Of a stretch of DNA of 64,000 bases, positions 8,901-18,781 are shown in pieces. The position numbers were made by a program, and so were the translations under genes. Position 1 is the stretch's first letter. Each line of letters opens with the position of its first letter. Location of the stretch: assembly GCA_903930255.1 (NCBI GenBank), contig CAIYYA010000249.1, positions 1 to 64,000 on the forward strand, written 5' to 3'. Below the pieces are notes generated by a model. The model was not told the origin of the DNA. It saw only the letters and a list, made by a program, of their open reading frames with translations, and did not search any database. Source of the stretch: an uncultured beta proteobacterium. GTDB lineage: Bacteria > Pseudomonadota > Gammaproteobacteria > Burkholderiales > Burkholderiaceae_C.

Positions 8901-10630
8901 GTCGCAGTGTTGCCTACACGTCAAGTCCGCTGCTGGCCAGTCCGACACCGATTTGGCGCAGCAAATTTATTGTGGCCACGATCGCGCTGGCTTTTGCCGG
9001 TCTATTTGTTCGCTCGGTCTATATCCAGGTGCTGGAAAACGACTTTTTCCAGAAACAAGGCACGGTGCGCTATGCCCGCACCGTGGTGTTGCAAGCCAAC
9101 CGCGGCCGTATCCTGGATCGCAATGGCATCGTGCTGGCTTCCAGCGTGCCAGTTCCCAGCTTGTGGGTCATCCCTGAAGATGTGCCGCGCGATGCGCCAA
9201 CGTTGAAAAAACTCGCTCAATTGCTCGAAATGCCATTGGCTGAGCTCAACAAAAAACTCGAAGACGAAGACAAAAGTTTTGTTTGGCTGAAACGTCAGGT
9301 TGACGAACCGATGGCAGCCGCTGTGATGGCCATGGGGCTTGATGGAATTTATCAGCGCAAGGAATACAAGCGTCAATATCCCGAAGGCGAGGCTGCTGCC
9401 CATGTGGTGGGTTTCACCAATGTGGAAGACAAAGGCCAAGAAGGCATCGAGCTGAGTTTTAACAAAGAGCTCGGTGGCAAAAACGGCTCGCGCCGTGTGA
9501 TTAAAGATCGCATGGGGCAGGTGGTCGAAGATATCGGCGAGCAAATTGCCCCGGTGGATGGGCGCGACCTGCAACTCAGCATTGACAGCAAAGTGCAATT
9601 TTTTGCCTACCAAAAACTGAAGGATGCGATTGAGCAACACAAAGCCAAGGCGGGTAGTGTGGTGGTGCTCGACGTGCAAACCGGTGAAGTGCTGGCACTG
9701 GCCAATTACCCCAGCTATGTGCCCGACAAACGGCAAAACCTGAGCGGTGCGCAGTTGCGCAACCGAGCTTTGACCGACAGTTTTGAGCCAGGTTCAACCA
9801 TGAAGCCGTTTGCCATCGCACAGGCACTGGACAGTGGTCGCATCACGCCGGAGACCCCGATTCAAACGGCACCTGGGCGCCTGACCATTGGCAGTGCCAC
9901 CATCACCGATTCACATCCGCATGGTGTGCTCAGTGTGTCTGAAGTGATCCAGAAATCGAGCAATGTCGGCACTGCCAAAATTGCCTTGCAAGCACCGCCG
10001 CGTGAGATGTGGGAGATGTACAGCAGCGCCGGCTTTGGGCAAAAACCCTTGTTGCCGTTTCCTGGAGCGGTGAGTGGCAAACTGCGTCCTTACAAAAGCT
10101 GGCGCCCGATTGAACAGGCCACCATGAGCTATGGCTATGGTGTTTCGGTGAGCTTGCTGCAATTAGCGCATGCCTATACCATCTTTGGCCGCGATGGCGA
10201 CTTGCCGCCCATCTCGATGCTCAAGGTGGCTAACCCCGTTGCCGGGCACGCGGTGATCGGGCGCACCGCAGCGCACCAGATGCGCGCCATGCTGCACCTG
10301 GTGACCGGCCCGGGTGGCACCGCACCCAAAGCGCAAACCATCGGCTATTCGGTCGGCGGCAAAACTGGCACTGCTCACAAACAAGAAGGGCGTGGCTACG
10401 CTGGCAAAAAATACCGGGGTGTTTTTGCGGGACTGGCGCCCATTGACAACCCACGCATTGCCGTGGCGGTGATGATTGACGAGCCAAGCAATGGGCAATA
10501 TTTTGGCGGCGACGTGGCGGCTCCGGTATTTAGCCAAACCGTGCAGCAAACCCTCAAAGTTCTCGGTGTTGCACCCGACATGTCGGTGAAGCCGCAAGTG
10601 GTCACGGTGCCAGTGGAAGAGAGCTTCTGA
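8897..10630 (+). CDS. ftsI: septal peptidoglycan transpeptidase FtsI (PBP3)
   Basis: 577 aa. There is a membrane anchor near residues 22-42, a dimerisation domain with RGRILDRNG, and a penicillin-binding transpeptidase domain with all three motifs: STMK (Ser near 300), SSN (near 354) and KTGT (near 489). It cross-links septal peptidoglycan together with FtsW. The stop overlaps the next start as TGATG. Confidence 0.96.
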   Translation: MSRSVAYTSSPLLASPTPIWRSKFIVATIALAFAGLFVRSVYIQVLENDFFQKQGTVRYARTVVLQANRGRILDRNGIVLASSVPVPSLWVIPEDVPRDAPTLKKLAQLLEMPLAELNKKLEDEDKSFVWLKRQVDEPMAAAVMAMGLDGIYQRKEYKRQYPEGEAAAHVVGFTNVEDKGQEGIELSFNKELGGKNGSRRVIKDRMGQVVEDIGEQIAPVDGRDLQLSIDSKVQFFAYQKLKDAIEQHKAKAGSVVVLDVQTGEVLALANYPSYVPDKRQNLSGAQLRNRALTDSFEPGSTMKPFAIAQALDSGRITPETPIQTAPGRLTIGSATITDSHPHGVLSVSEVIQKSSNVGTAKIALQAPPREMWEMYSSAGFGQKPLLPFPGAVSGKLRPYKSWRPIEQATMSYGYGVSVSLLQLAHAYTIFGRDGDLPPISMLKVANPVAGHAVIGRTAAHQMRAMLHLVTGPGGTAPKAQTIGYSVGGKTGTAHKQEGRGYAGKKYRGVFAGLAPIDNPRIAVAVMIDEPSNGQYFGGDVAAPVFSQTVQQTLKVLGVAPDMSVKPQVVTVPVEESF

Positions 10631-13587
10631 TGCTGATCTTGAACAGCCCCGAGCAAGCCGCAGCCTGGTTGCGTGCGCACAGCACCGGCACCTTGCGCAG
10701 CGACAGCCGCATGGTGTTGCCAGGCGACGCATTTTTAGCTTGGCCAGGTGCGGCAGTTGACGCCCGTGCGCATGTGGGCGATGTGTTGACCAACGGTGCC
10801 GCTGCCTGTCTGGTCGAGCAAGCCGGGCTGGCCACTTTTGCTTTCGCCGATGCGCGCATTGCTGCCTACGCCGGACTGAAGGCTGATAGCGCGCACATTG
10901 CCAGCCACTTCTTTGGCCAGCCCAGCAGCGAGCTGGTTGTGCTCGCAGTCACCGGCACCAACGGCAAAACCTCGAGCGCCTGGTGGCTGGCTCAGGCGCT
11001 CTCAAATTTAGAGCTGTCTGCGCCCGTCCCTGCTGCGTTTGTGGGCACATTGGGCATGGGTGTTGTGCCTGACGTCGTCAGCACCGGGCTGACCACCCCC
11101 GACCCGGTGGCGTTGCAGGCCGCACTGCGCAAGTTTGTAGATGCGGGTCTGCAAGCCTGCGCCATCGAGGCCTCGTCCATCGGCATCGAAGAGCAGCGCT
11201 TGGGCGGCACCCGCATCCACACGGCAATTTTTAGCAACCTGACGCAAGACCATCTGGACTACCACCATGACATGGCCAGCTATGGCCGAGCCAAGGCCAA
11301 ACTCTTTGCCTGGCCGGGCTTGCAGGCGGCAGTCATCAATATCGACGACCTGTTTGGCGCGGCGTTGGCAGCACAGTTGAATACCAGCCCCCACCCCAAC
11401 CATCTCCCAAAGGGTGAGGGCGTAATACCGGCGCTCGATCTCTGGACGGTGTCAATGTTGCCGGGTGCTGCCAACCAAGCCCGGCTGCAAGCCCAAGACA
11501 TAACGCACAGCAGCCAAGGTGTCGGGTTTACCGTGATTGAAGGGGCCGAGCAGATCAAGCTGGCCACCGGCCTGATTGGCAACTACAACGTGGCCAACTT
11601 GCTAGGTGTGCTGGCCGCTATGCGCAGTCTGGGTGTGCCGCTCGGCGCCGCAGTGCAAGCCTGTTCTAAGTTAACACCTGTGCCAGGTCGCATGGAATGC
11701 GTCAACGTAGCGGGTCAGCCGCTGGTAGCTGTTGATTACGCACACACGCCTGACGCCCTGGCAAAAGCGCTCGATGCCTTGAAACCTTTGGCACAAGCGC
11801 GTGCTGGCCAGTTGTGGTGTGTGTTTGGCTGTGGCGGCGACCGCGACAGCGCCAAGCGTCCGCTCATGGGTGCGATTGCGGCAGGCCACGCTGACCGGGT
11901 GGTGGTGACGAGCGATAACCCACGCAGCGAGGCCATGGACGCCATCATCAGCCAGATTCTGCTCGGGCTGGTCAGTGTGCCTGGGGTGGTGGTCGAACCC
12001 GATCGGGCGCGTGCCATTGCCCAAACCCTGGCGCGCGCCAGCGCAACCGACGTTGTGCTGATTGCCGGCAAAGGCCACGAGGCCTATCAGGAAATCGCTG
12101 GACAGCGTTTGCCATTCCTGGATATGGCCCACGTTCAGAAGTTCTTTGCCCAGCAAACCGTTACTACAGCTGCGGAATTGACCTTGTCGCAAGTCGCAAG
12201 CTGGCTCAACAAGGCTCAAACGGTTGGCTTTGCAGCCAACAGCCCGATCGCCATCACCCGCGTGCACACTGACACCCGCAGCATTGCCCCAGGGGACTTG
12301 TTTGTGGCGCTACGCGGTGAGCGTTTTGATGCCAACGATTTCTTGGCTGAGGCCAAGAACAAAGGGGCTGTAGCTGCCATTGCACAAGGTGACAGCGCTG
12401 CTGCCAAACTGGCTCAAGCGGGTCTGCCCGGCCTGCTGGTTGTCGATGCCCGACTCGCATTGGCCCAACTGGCAACCGGCTACCGGGCGCAGTTTGTCTT
12501 GCCACTGATCGGTGTGACCGGCTCCAACGGCAAAACCACCGTGACGCAAATGATCGCATCGATTTTGCGTGCCTGGCAAGGAGATGCTGCGCTGGCCACG
12601 CAAGGCAACCTGAACAACGACATTGGCGTGCCGCTGACACTGCTGCGGCTGAACCAGACGCACCACTGCGCTGTGGTCGAACTCGGCATGAACCATCCGG
12701 GCGAAATTGCCACGCTGGCCGCCATGGCCCAGCCGACCGTTGCATTGGTGAACAACGCACAACGCGAGCACCTTGAATTCATGCAGACAGTTGAGGCCGT
12801 GGCACAAGAAAACGGTGCCGTTATATCGGCTTTGCCGGCTGACGGGGTTGCTGTTTTTGCGGCGGACGATACGTTCAGCCACGTTTGGACTGGCTTGGCG
12901 GGGAAGCGCCGGATGCTGCGCTTTGCCTCCGAACGCCAAGCTGATGCCGAGGTGTTTGCACTGCAGGCTCAATGGCAAGGGGCTGCCTGGCAAGTCCGTT
13001 GTGCCAGCCCGGCAGGCGAATTGGACTACGCACTGCACATTGCCGGAGCGCACAACGTGAAAAATTCCTTGGCAGCCGTGGCCTGCGCGTTGGCTGCCAA
13101 CGTCCCCCTGGCGGCCATTGTCCAGGGTTTGAATGTATTTGAGCCGGTAAAAGGTCGCAGTCGGGCGCTGCAAGTGATGCACCAGGGTTGCCCCATCACA
13201 CTGGTGGATGACACTTACAACGCCAACCCGGATTCGGTGCGTGCGGCGATTGACGTGCTGGCCGCCTTGCCGGGGCCGCGTATGCTGGTACTTGGCGATA
13301 TGGGTGAGGTAGGTGACCAAGGGCCGGCTTTTCATGCCGAGGCACTCCAGCATGCGGCAGAAAAAAATATAGAAAAAGTGCTCGTTACGGGCTCTGCATG
13401 TGCGCAAGCCGCTATCAATTTCAGTACTGTTGAGGTACATCCGGCGATGACCGATTTGCAAGTGGCCGTGCTCGCTGCCCTGCCCGGAGTGGCCAGTGTG
13501 CTGGTCAAAGGTTCACGCTTTATGAAAATGGAGCGGGTCATCGAGGCGATTTGCGCCGCTACCGAAAAGGGCAACACCCCATGTTGA
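10630..13587 (+). CDS. murEF: bifunctional MurE-MurF ligase (fused)
   Basis: 985 aa in one uninterrupted frame. The MurE half has TGTNGKTSS near 108 and DNPR near 429, the motif of meso-diaminopimelate-adding enzymes. After a short junction near residue 505 a complete MurF begins, with [10 protein letters not shown] near 627. Together they add mDAP and then D-Ala-D-Ala to UDP-MurNAc-dipeptide in the cytoplasm. MurE-MurF fusions are known in Bordetella and related Burkholderiales. A GC palindrome is inserted in frame in the MurE half (separate entry). The 3' end overlaps mraY by 7 bp. Confidence 0.95.
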   Translation: MLILNSPEQAAAWLRAHSTGTLRSDSRMVLPGDAFLAWPGAAVDARAHVGDVLTNGAAACLVEQAGLATFAFADARIAAYAGLKADSAHIASHFFGQPSSELVVLAVTGTNGKTSSAWWLAQALSNLELSAPVPAAFVGTLGMGVVPDVVSTGLTTPDPVALQAALRKFVDAGLQACAIEASSIGIEEQRLGGTRIHTAIFSNLTQDHLDYHHDMASYGRAKAKLFAWPGLQAAVINIDDLFGAALAAQLNTSPHPNHLPKGEGVIPALDLWTVSMLPGAANQARLQAQDITHSSQGVGFTVIEGAEQIKLATGLIGNYNVANLLGVLAAMRSLGVPLGAAVQACSKLTPVPGRMECVNVAGQPLVAVDYAHTPDALAKALDALKPLAQARAGQLWCVFGCGGDRDSAKRPLMGAIAAGHADRVVVTSDNPRSEAMDAIISQILLGLVSVPGVVVEPDRARAIAQTLARASATDVVLIAGKGHEAYQEIAGQRLPFLDMAHVQKFFAQQTVTTAAELTLSQVASWLNKAQTVGFAANSPIAITRVHTDTRSIAPGDLFVALRGERFDANDFLAEAKNKGAVAAIAQGDSAAAKLAQAGLPGLLVVDARLALAQLATGYRAQFVLPLIGVTGSNGKTTVTQMIASILRAWQGDAALATQGNLNNDIGVPLTLLRLNQTHHCAVVELGMNHPGEIATLAAMAQPTVALVNNAQREHLEFMQTVEAVAQENGAVISALPADGVAVFAADDTFSHVWTGLAGKRRMLRFASERQADAEVFALQAQWQGAAWQVRCASPAGELDYALHIAGAHNVKNSLAAVACALAANVPLAAIVQGLNVFEPVKGRSRALQVMHQGCPITLVDDTYNANPDSVRAAIDVLAALPGPRMLVLGDMGEVGDQGPAFHAEALQHAAEKNIEKVLVTGSACAQAAINFSTVEVHPAMTDLQVAVLAALPGVASVLVKGSRFMKMERVIEAICAATEKGNTPC
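11386..11420. repeat. GC palindromic mini-repeat inside the murE half (copy 1)
   Basis: CCCACCCCAACC is followed by a hairpin CTCCC-AAA-GGGTGAGGG, matching two copies in murD. It is in frame and encodes a proline/glycine-rich segment ([12 protein letters not shown]) where MurE proteins normally have a short loop. Confidence 0.7.
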
Positions 13588-14759
13588 TCTGGCTCGCTCA
13601 ATGGCTGCAAACTCTGTCACCCGAACTTGGGTTTTTGCGCGTTTTTCAATACCAGACTTTTCGCGCTGTGATGGCAGCCATGACTGCACTGCTGATGGGT
13701 TTGGCGGCTGGCCCGTGGGTGATTCGCTACCTGACATCGCTCAAAATCGGTCAACCGGTGCGTGGCTACGGCATGGACACGCATCTTGCCAAAAGCGGCA
13801 CGCCCACCATGGGCGGCGTGCTGATTTTGCTGTGCATTGCAATTTCGACCCTGCTCTGGTTTGACTGGAGCAACCGCTTTGTCTGGATCGTGCTGATCGT
13901 CACGCTCGGTTTTGGCGCTATAGGCTGGAGCGACGACTGGCGCAAAGTGGTCAACAAAGACCCCGAAGGCATGCCCTCGCGCGAGAAATACCTGTGGCAG
14001 TCGCTGATCGGCCTGGCGGCAGCGCTGTACCTGGTGTTCAGCATTTCCGAGAACACCAATTACCGCGTGTTGGAACTGTTTTTTACCTGGATTCAGTCGG
14101 GGTTCGACTTGAGCCTGCCGCCCAAAGCCGGGCTGATGGTGCCATTTTTTAAGGAAATTAGCTACCCGCTGGGCGTGTTGGGCTTTGTTGTGCTGACCTA
14201 TCTGGTGATCGTGGGCTCGAGCAACGCAGTCAATCTGACCGATGGGCTCGATGGCCTGGCGATCATGCCGGTGGTAATGGTGGGTGCCTGTCTGGGCATT
14301 TTTGCCTACGTCACCGGCAACGTGGTGTTCGCCCGCTACCTGTTTTTGCCGCACATCCCAGGTGCCGGTGAATTGATGATTTTTTGCTCGGCAATGGCCG
14401 GCGCCGGGCTGGCGTTTTTGTGGTTTAACACGCACCCGGCGCAGGTTTTTATGGGCGACGTGGGGGCTTTGGCCTTGGGCGGTGCGTTGGGCACCATCGC
14501 TGTGATCGTGCGCCAAGAGATTGTGCTGGCCATCATGGGCGGCGTGTTTGTCGCCGAAGCCCTGTCAGTGATGCTGCAAGTGGCGTACTTCAAATACACC
14601 AAAAAGAAAACCGGCACGGGCAAGCGTATTTTGAAGATGGCCCCGCTGCACCACCATTTTGAGAAAAGCGGCTGGAAAGAAACCCAGGTGGTGGTGCGCT
14701 TCTGGATCATCACCATGCTGCTGTGCCTGGTCGGCTTGTCAACCCTGAAGTTGCGCTAA
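13581..14759 (+). CDS. mraY: phospho-N-acetylmuramoyl-pentapeptide transferase MraY
   Basis: 392 aa, polytopic membrane enzyme that makes lipid I from UDP-MurNAc-pentapeptide and undecaprenyl phosphate. Family motifs include GTPTMGG near 70, NLTDGLDGL near 220 and APLHHHFE near 354. The ATG at 13581 is used, overlapping murF by 7 bp; the track start at 13551 would add unrelated residues. The gap to murD is 2 bp. Confidence 0.96.
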   Translation: MLIWLAQWLQTLSPELGFLRVFQYQTFRAVMAAMTALLMGLAAGPWVIRYLTSLKIGQPVRGYGMDTHLAKSGTPTMGGVLILLCIAISTLLWFDWSNRFVWIVLIVTLGFGAIGWSDDWRKVVNKDPEGMPSREKYLWQSLIGLAAALYLVFSISENTNYRVLELFFTWIQSGFDLSLPPKAGLMVPFFKEISYPLGVLGFVVLTYLVIVGSSNAVNLTDGLDGLAIMPVVMVGACLGIFAYVTGNVVFARYLFLPHIPGAGELMIFCSAMAGAGLAFLWFNTHPAQVFMGDVGALALGGALGTIAVIVRQEIVLAIMGGVFVAEALSVMLQVAYFKYTKKKTGTGKRILKMAPLHHHFEKSGWKETQVVVRFWIITMLLCLVGLSTLKLR

Positions 14760-14761
14760 GC

Positions 14762-16369
14762 ATGAATTACTTACGCGATCAACACGTACTCATCCTGGGC
14801 CTGGGTGTTTCCGGCCTGGCGATGGCGCGTTGGTGCGCGCGCTGCGGTGCGCAGGTGACGATAGCCGACACCCGCACGGAACCGCCGCAGTTGGCCACCT
14901 TGCAACGCGAAGTGCCGCAGGCGCGCTTTGTAGGTGGCGCATTTGCTGCGGAACTGCTTGGGATTTTCGCCTTCCCGCCTTTGGGGGACGGCGGGGATGG
15001 GGGCTTGCAGTTGGGCCTTTCAGTCACGGCCGTGTTCAAAAGCCCGGGTCTAAGTCCTGCTGAAATTGCTATTATTTCAGAAGCTGCTTATGCCCGTCAA
15101 ATAAGCGTCAGAGGTGAATTAGCTTTGTATTCAGAGGCACTTGAGCAGCTCAAAACCAGCCGAGCTTATGCGCCTAAAGTGCTGGCCATTACTGGCACCA
15201 ACGGCAAAACCACCGTGACCTCGCTGACCGGGCAACTGGTCGAACGCGCTGGCAAAAGTGTCGCCGTGGCGGGCAATATTGGCCCTACCTTGCTTAGCAC
15301 GCTGATCGAGCGGCTTGACAGTGACAGCTTGCCCGAGGTCTGGGTGCTCGAGTTGTCGAGTTTTCAGTTGGATGGCGAGCGCAACTTTGCGCCCAGCGCG
15401 GCCAGCGTGCTTAACATCACGCAAGACCACCTGGATTGGCATGGTTCGATGCAGGCTTACGCACAAGCCAAGAGCAATATTTTCGGTGCAACAGGCCTGA
15501 TGGTGCTGAATCGCGAAGACGAATCGGTCATGGGGATGTTGCCTGCGCCCAGCAAAGTCAAGCTTCAAGACGCCACCCCAGCCCTCCCCCAAAGGCGGGA
15601 AGGTGCAAAGCCGCAACGACGCGATTACGTCACTTTTGGTGGTGACATGCCTCAGCGCCCGGGTGACTTTGGCATTCAAAGCGTCAACGGCATGACTTGG
15701 CTGGTGCGTGCGCAAGACAGCGATACGGCAGGTCGCAAGCGCAAAGATGCGCCTGAAGAACTGCACATCCAGCGCCTGATGCCGGCTGATGCCCTGCGCA
15801 TTCGTGGCCGACACAATGCCATCAATGCGCTCAGTGCGTTGGCACTGGCCAGTGCCGCCGGTTGCGCGCTGGCGCCCATGTTGTATGGCCTGCGTGAATA
15901 CACCGGCGAGCCGCATCGCGTTCAGCCGATTGGCATTCTGAGCGGCGTTGAATACTTTGACGACAGCAAAGGCACCAATGTGGGCGCGACTGTGGCTGCC
16001 CTGCAAGGCTTGGGCAGCGAACGCAAGGTGCTGGTCATTCTGGGTGGTGAAGGCAAGGGGCAAGATTTCAGCCCGTTGGCCGCTCCGGTGCAGCGCTATG
16101 TGCGCGCCGTGTTGCTGATCGGCCGTGATGCACCGCTGCTGCGCGCCGCATTGGCGCAAACAGGCGTACCCCTGCTCGATGCCAGCAGCATGGCGGATGC
16201 CGTGCAGCAAGCCAGTGGCCAGGCTCACGCCGGGGATGCTGTGCTGATGTCACCCGCTTGTGCCAGTTTTGACATGTTCAACAACTATGAACACCGCGCC
16301 CATATGTTTGTGGCCGCCGTGCAAGCGCTGGCCTTAGAGCAGGGCGTGGCGCTGGAGGCGGGTCTGTGA
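14762..16369 (+). CDS. murD: UDP-N-acetylmuramoylalanine-D-glutamate ligase MurD
   Basis: 535 aa, longer than the usual ~440-500. [14 protein letters not shown] is the N-terminal nucleotide fold and [11 protein letters not shown] (near 145) the ATP loop; later come SSFQLD and HNAINALSA. Part of the extra length comes from two in-frame GC mini-repeats, which encode [11 protein letters not shown] (~residues 70-80) and [10 protein letters not shown] (~274-284). These should be surface loops if the enzyme works, and the intact frame in an essential gene implies it does. ATG 14762 is chosen from family alignment. The stop overlaps ftsW as GTGA. Confidence 0.94.
   Translation: MNYLRDQHVLILGLGVSGLAMARWCARCGAQVTIADTRTEPPQLATLQREVPQARFVGGAFAAELLGIFAFPPLGDGGDGGLQLGLSVTAVFKSPGLSPAEIAIISEAAYARQISVRGELALYSEALEQLKTSRAYAPKVLAITGTNGKTTVTSLTGQLVERAGKSVAVAGNIGPTLLSTLIERLDSDSLPEVWVLELSSFQLDGERNFAPSAASVLNITQDHLDWHGSMQAYAQAKSNIFGATGLMVLNREDESVMGMLPAPSKVKLQDATPALPQRREGAKPQRRDYVTFGGDMPQRPGDFGIQSVNGMTWLVRAQDSDTAGRKRKDAPEELHIQRLMPADALRIRGRHNAINALSALALASAAGCALAPMLYGLREYTGEPHRVQPIGILSGVEYFDDSKGTNVGATVAALQGLGSERKVLVILGGEGKGQDFSPLAAPVQRYVRAVLLIGRDAPLLRAALAQTGVPLLDASSMADAVQQASGQAHAGDAVLMSPACASFDMFNNYEHRAHMFVAAVQALALEQGVALEAGL
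14968..15003. repeat. GC palindromic mini-repeat in murD (copy 2, inverted)
   Basis: The minus strand reads GTCCCCCAAAGGCGGGAAGG, near-identical to copy 3 downstream but in the opposite orientation. It is carried in frame within the N-terminal domain of MurD. Confidence 0.75.
15065..15119 (+). repeat. family-B dispersed repeat, diverged copy in murD
   Basis: Matches the pattern AGC(T/G)-CT--CGC...AAGCG--AGAGG shared by the other copies (AGAAGCTGCTTATGC ... AAATAAGCGTCAGAGG). The encoded residues align with ordinary MurD sequence, so this may be a fully domesticated copy or a partial chance match. Confidence 0.45.
15572..15606 (+). repeat. GC palindromic mini-repeat in murD (copy 3)
   Basis: GCCACCCCAG is followed by CCCTCCCCCAAAGGCGGGAAGG. 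It shares the last ~19 bases almost exactly with the reverse complement of copy 2, and lies in frame in the central domain of MurD. Confidence 0.75.
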
Positions 16370-17619
16370 GCGCCGCTGTTTTACAAGGTCTGCGCGCACG
16401 CTATCAGCGTCTGTTTGCACCGGGTGCCGACGTGCTGCCGGTGCGCTTGGGTGGCTCACGCCTGGGCAGTGTCAATCCGAGCCGTTTTCATGGCTTTGAT
16501 CAGGCACTGGTGTGGGTCACGCTGACTTTGCTGTTGTGGGGGCTGGTGATGGTGTATTCGGCATCGATTGCCATGCCCGACAACCCGCGCTTTGCCCGCT
16601 ACACCTCTCATTATTTTCTGCTGCGACACGCCATGTGGCTGGTGATTGCCCTCCTGGCGGCGGCGGCAGCATACCAAGTGCCTCTGGCGCTCTGGGAAAA
16701 ATCGGCACGCGCGCTGTTTTTGTTTTCCATCGTGCTGTTGGTGCTGGTGCTGATTCCACACATTGGCAAAGTGGTCTACGGTGCCCGGCGCTGGATCGGG
16801 GTCGGGCCAGTGAGTTTTCAACCGTCTGAGCTGGCCAAGCTCACCGTGCTGCTTTACGCGGCAGACTACATGGTGCGCAAAATGGAGGTGAAAGAGCGGT
16901 TTTTCCGCGCTGTATTGCCCATGGGCGCAGCTGTGGCGGTGGTGGGTGTGCTGCTGCTGGCCGAGCCTGACATGGGTGCCTTCATGGTAATTGCCATCAT
17001 TGCCATGGGAATTTTGTTTCTGGGGGGTGTCAACGCGCGCATGTTCTTCTTGATTGCGGCTGTGCTGCTGGTGGCCTTTTCGCTCATGATCGCTTCGAGC
17101 GAGTGGCGTCGCGAGCGCATTTTTGCGTATCTCGATCCCTGGAGCGAAAAAAATGCACTGGCCAAAGGCTACCAACTCACGCATTCGCTGATCGCCATTG
17201 GGCGCGGCGAGATTTTTGGTGTTGGTCTGGGTGGCAGTGTCGAAAAACTGAGCTGGCTGCCCGAAGCGCACACCGATTTCTTACTCGCCGTGATTGGCGA
17301 AGAGTTTGGCCTGGTTGGTGTCACGCTGCTGATTGTGTTGTTCTTCTGGCTGGTGCGGCGCATGATGCAAATTGGTCGTCAGGCGATTGCATTGGAGCGC
17401 GTTTTTGCCGGTTTGGTGGCGCAAGGCGTGGCGATCTGGATGGGTTTTCAAGCCTTCATCAACATGGGCGTGAACCTGGGCGCACTGCCGACCAAAGGGC
17501 TGACCCTGCCGCTAATGAGTTACGGCGGCTCGGCCATTCTGATGAACCTGGTGTCAATCGCCATCGTGCTGAAAATCGACCAAGAAAACAGAACCCTCAT
17601 GCACGGAGGCCGTGTATGA
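16366..17619 (+). CDS. ftsW: septal peptidoglycan polymerase FtsW
   Basis: 417 aa SEDS-family membrane glycosyltransferase with about ten helices. [19 protein letters not shown] and [11 protein letters not shown] are the conserved SEDS blocks. It polymerises lipid II with FtsI. A ~45-residue cytoplasmic N-terminus precedes the first helix. The GTG start overlaps the murD stop. The last codons (LMHGGRV) form part of a strong hairpin and a direct repeat shared with the murG leader. Confidence 0.95.
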   Translation: MSAAVLQGLRARYQRLFAPGADVLPVRLGGSRLGSVNPSRFHGFDQALVWVTLTLLLWGLVMVYSASIAMPDNPRFARYTSHYFLLRHAMWLVIALLAAAAAYQVPLALWEKSARALFLFSIVLLVLVLIPHIGKVVYGARRWIGVGPVSFQPSELAKLTVLLYAADYMVRKMEVKERFFRAVLPMGAAVAVVGVLLLAEPDMGAFMVIAIIAMGILFLGGVNARMFFLIAAVLLVAFSLMIASSEWRRERIFAYLDPWSEKNALAKGYQLTHSLIAIGRGEIFGVGLGGSVEKLSWLPEAHTDFLLAVIGEEFGLVGVTLLIVLFFWLVRRMMQIGRQAIALERVFAGLVAQGVAIWMGFQAFINMGVNLGALPTKGLTLPLMSYGGSAILMNLVSIAIVLKIDQENRTLMHGGRV

Positions 17620-17630
17620 GGGTTCTGTTT
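17586..17630. repeat. 21-bp-stem inverted repeat at the end of ftsW
   Basis: AAACAGAACCCTCATGCACGG and CCGTGTATGAGGGTTCTGTTT pair along 21 positions (one G-U in RNA) around a 3-nt AGG loop. It covers the ftsW stop codon and a GGAGG ribosome-binding-site-like sequence. No T-run follows, so it is not a standard terminator. Confidence 0.85.
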
Positions 17631-17705
17631 CATCAAAATCGAACCCTGCGCACAGCGCAACAGGACGCGACTGCGGCCTGGCTTATGCACGGAGGCCGCG
17701 TATGA
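17599..17705 (+). repeat. 21-bp direct repeat flanking the ftsW-murG gap
   Basis: ATGCACGGAGGCCGTGTATG at 17599 recurs at 17685 with one change (CGCG for CGTG). The first copy ends ftsW; the second supplies the GGAGG site and the ATG of murG. The 86-bp displacement looks like a tandem duplication that separated two genes that once overlapped. Confidence 0.8.
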
Positions 17706-18781
17706 CAACCGCCAAGGTAGCGCTGGTCATGGCAGGCGGCACGGGCGGGCATATCTTCCCCGGGCTGGCGCTGGCGCATTGTTTGCGTGAGCGTGGTTGG
17801 CGTGTGCATTGGCTGGGGGGCACGGGCTCAACTGCGCAGCCCAGCATGGAAAGCCAGCTGGTTCCCGCCCAAGGTTTTGCCTTTGAGTCGATTGACTTTG
17901 GTGGCTTGCGTGGCAAGGGGCTGAGCACCGTGGCGCTGCTGCCCCTGCGCCTGCTCAAAGCCTTCTGGCAGAGCATTCTTGTGCTGCGTCGGGTGAAGCC
18001 CAACGTGGTGGTCGGTTTGGGTGGCTACATCACCTTTCCGGCCGGCATGATGAGTGTGCTGCTGGGCAAACCGCTGCTGCTGCACGAACAAAACTCGGTG
18101 GCTGGGTTGGCCAACAAGGTGCTGGCAGGCGTGGCTGACCGGGTTTTTACGGCCTTTCCCGATGTGCTTAAGGGAGCCCAATGGGTCGGTAACCCACTGC
18201 GCGCGGCATTTATGCAACAGCCAGCGCCACAGGAGCGCTTTGCCGGGCGCAGCGGCCCGCTCAAATTGCTGGTGCTGGGTGGCAGCCTGGGTGCCAAAGC
18301 TTTGAATGAGATCGTGCCGCAAGCACTTGCCCTGATTCCTGAAGTCAAGCGTCCACAGGTCACCCACCAAAGTGGGGTCAAACAAATTGATGCATTGCGT
18401 ACCAATTACGCGGCGGCGGGTGTGTCTGCCGAGCTCACGCCTTTTATCGACAACACCGCGCAGGCAATGGCCGAGGCTGATCTGGTGCTGTGCCGTGCCG
18501 GTGCCAGCACGGTCACCGAAATTGCCGCGGTGGGTGTTGCTGCGCTGTTTGTACCGTTTCCGTTTGCGGTGGACGACCACCAGACCCGCAACGCACAGTT
18601 TCTGGTTGGGCAAGGTGCTGGATGGTTGGTGCAACAAACCGACTTGAGTCCTGCTGGCTTGGCACAAATGCTACAAACAATGGAGCGCTCTACGCTTACC
18701 ACAAAAGCGCTAGAGGCAAAAAAGATGCAAAAAACTGAGGCCACCCAGCGCATCGTGGCGGCCTGTGAGGAGTTAACTTGA
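17702..18781 (+). CDS. murG: undecaprenyl-PP-MurNAc-pentapeptide GlcNAc transferase MurG
   Basis: 359 aa GT28 enzyme that converts lipid I to lipid II at the inner membrane face. The N-terminal [14 protein letters not shown] loop and the later [24 protein letters not shown] and [12 protein letters not shown] are diagnostic. ATG 17702 is used (GGAGG upstream, family N-terminus); the track start at 17612 would include the duplicated leader. The last ~35 residues coincide with a family-B repeat. The stop overlaps the murC TTG start. Confidence 0.95.
   Translation: MTTAKVALVMAGGTGGHIFPGLALAHCLRERGWRVHWLGGTGSTAQPSMESQLVPAQGFAFESIDFGGLRGKGLSTVALLPLRLLKAFWQSILVLRRVKPNVVVGLGGYITFPAGMMSVLLGKPLLLHEQNSVAGLANKVLAGVADRVFTAFPDVLKGAQWVGNPLRAAFMQQPAPQERFAGRSGPLKLLVLGGSLGAKALNEIVPQALALIPEVKRPQVTHQSGVKQIDALRTNYAAAGVSAELTPFIDNTAQAMAEADLVLCRAGASTVTEIAAVGVAALFVPFPFAVDDHQTRNAQFLVGQGAGWLVQQTDLSPAGLAQMLQTMERSTLTTKALEAKKMQKTEATQRIVAACEELT
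18668..18724 (+). repeat. family-B dispersed repeat in the 3' end of murG
   Basis: GGAGCGCTCTACGCTTACC continues to AAAAGCGCTAGAGGCAAAAA, closely matching the copies at 41.1 and 55.2 kb. It is translated in frame ([14 protein letters not shown]). Confidence 0.7.

Noticed and set aside
12310-13461. Long minus-strand ORFs within dcw genes (also 13617-14516, 15131-16228, 17828-18667, 21942-23093)
   Set aside because: They mirror strongly coding plus-strand genes with GC-rich third positions and show no family motifs; shadows.
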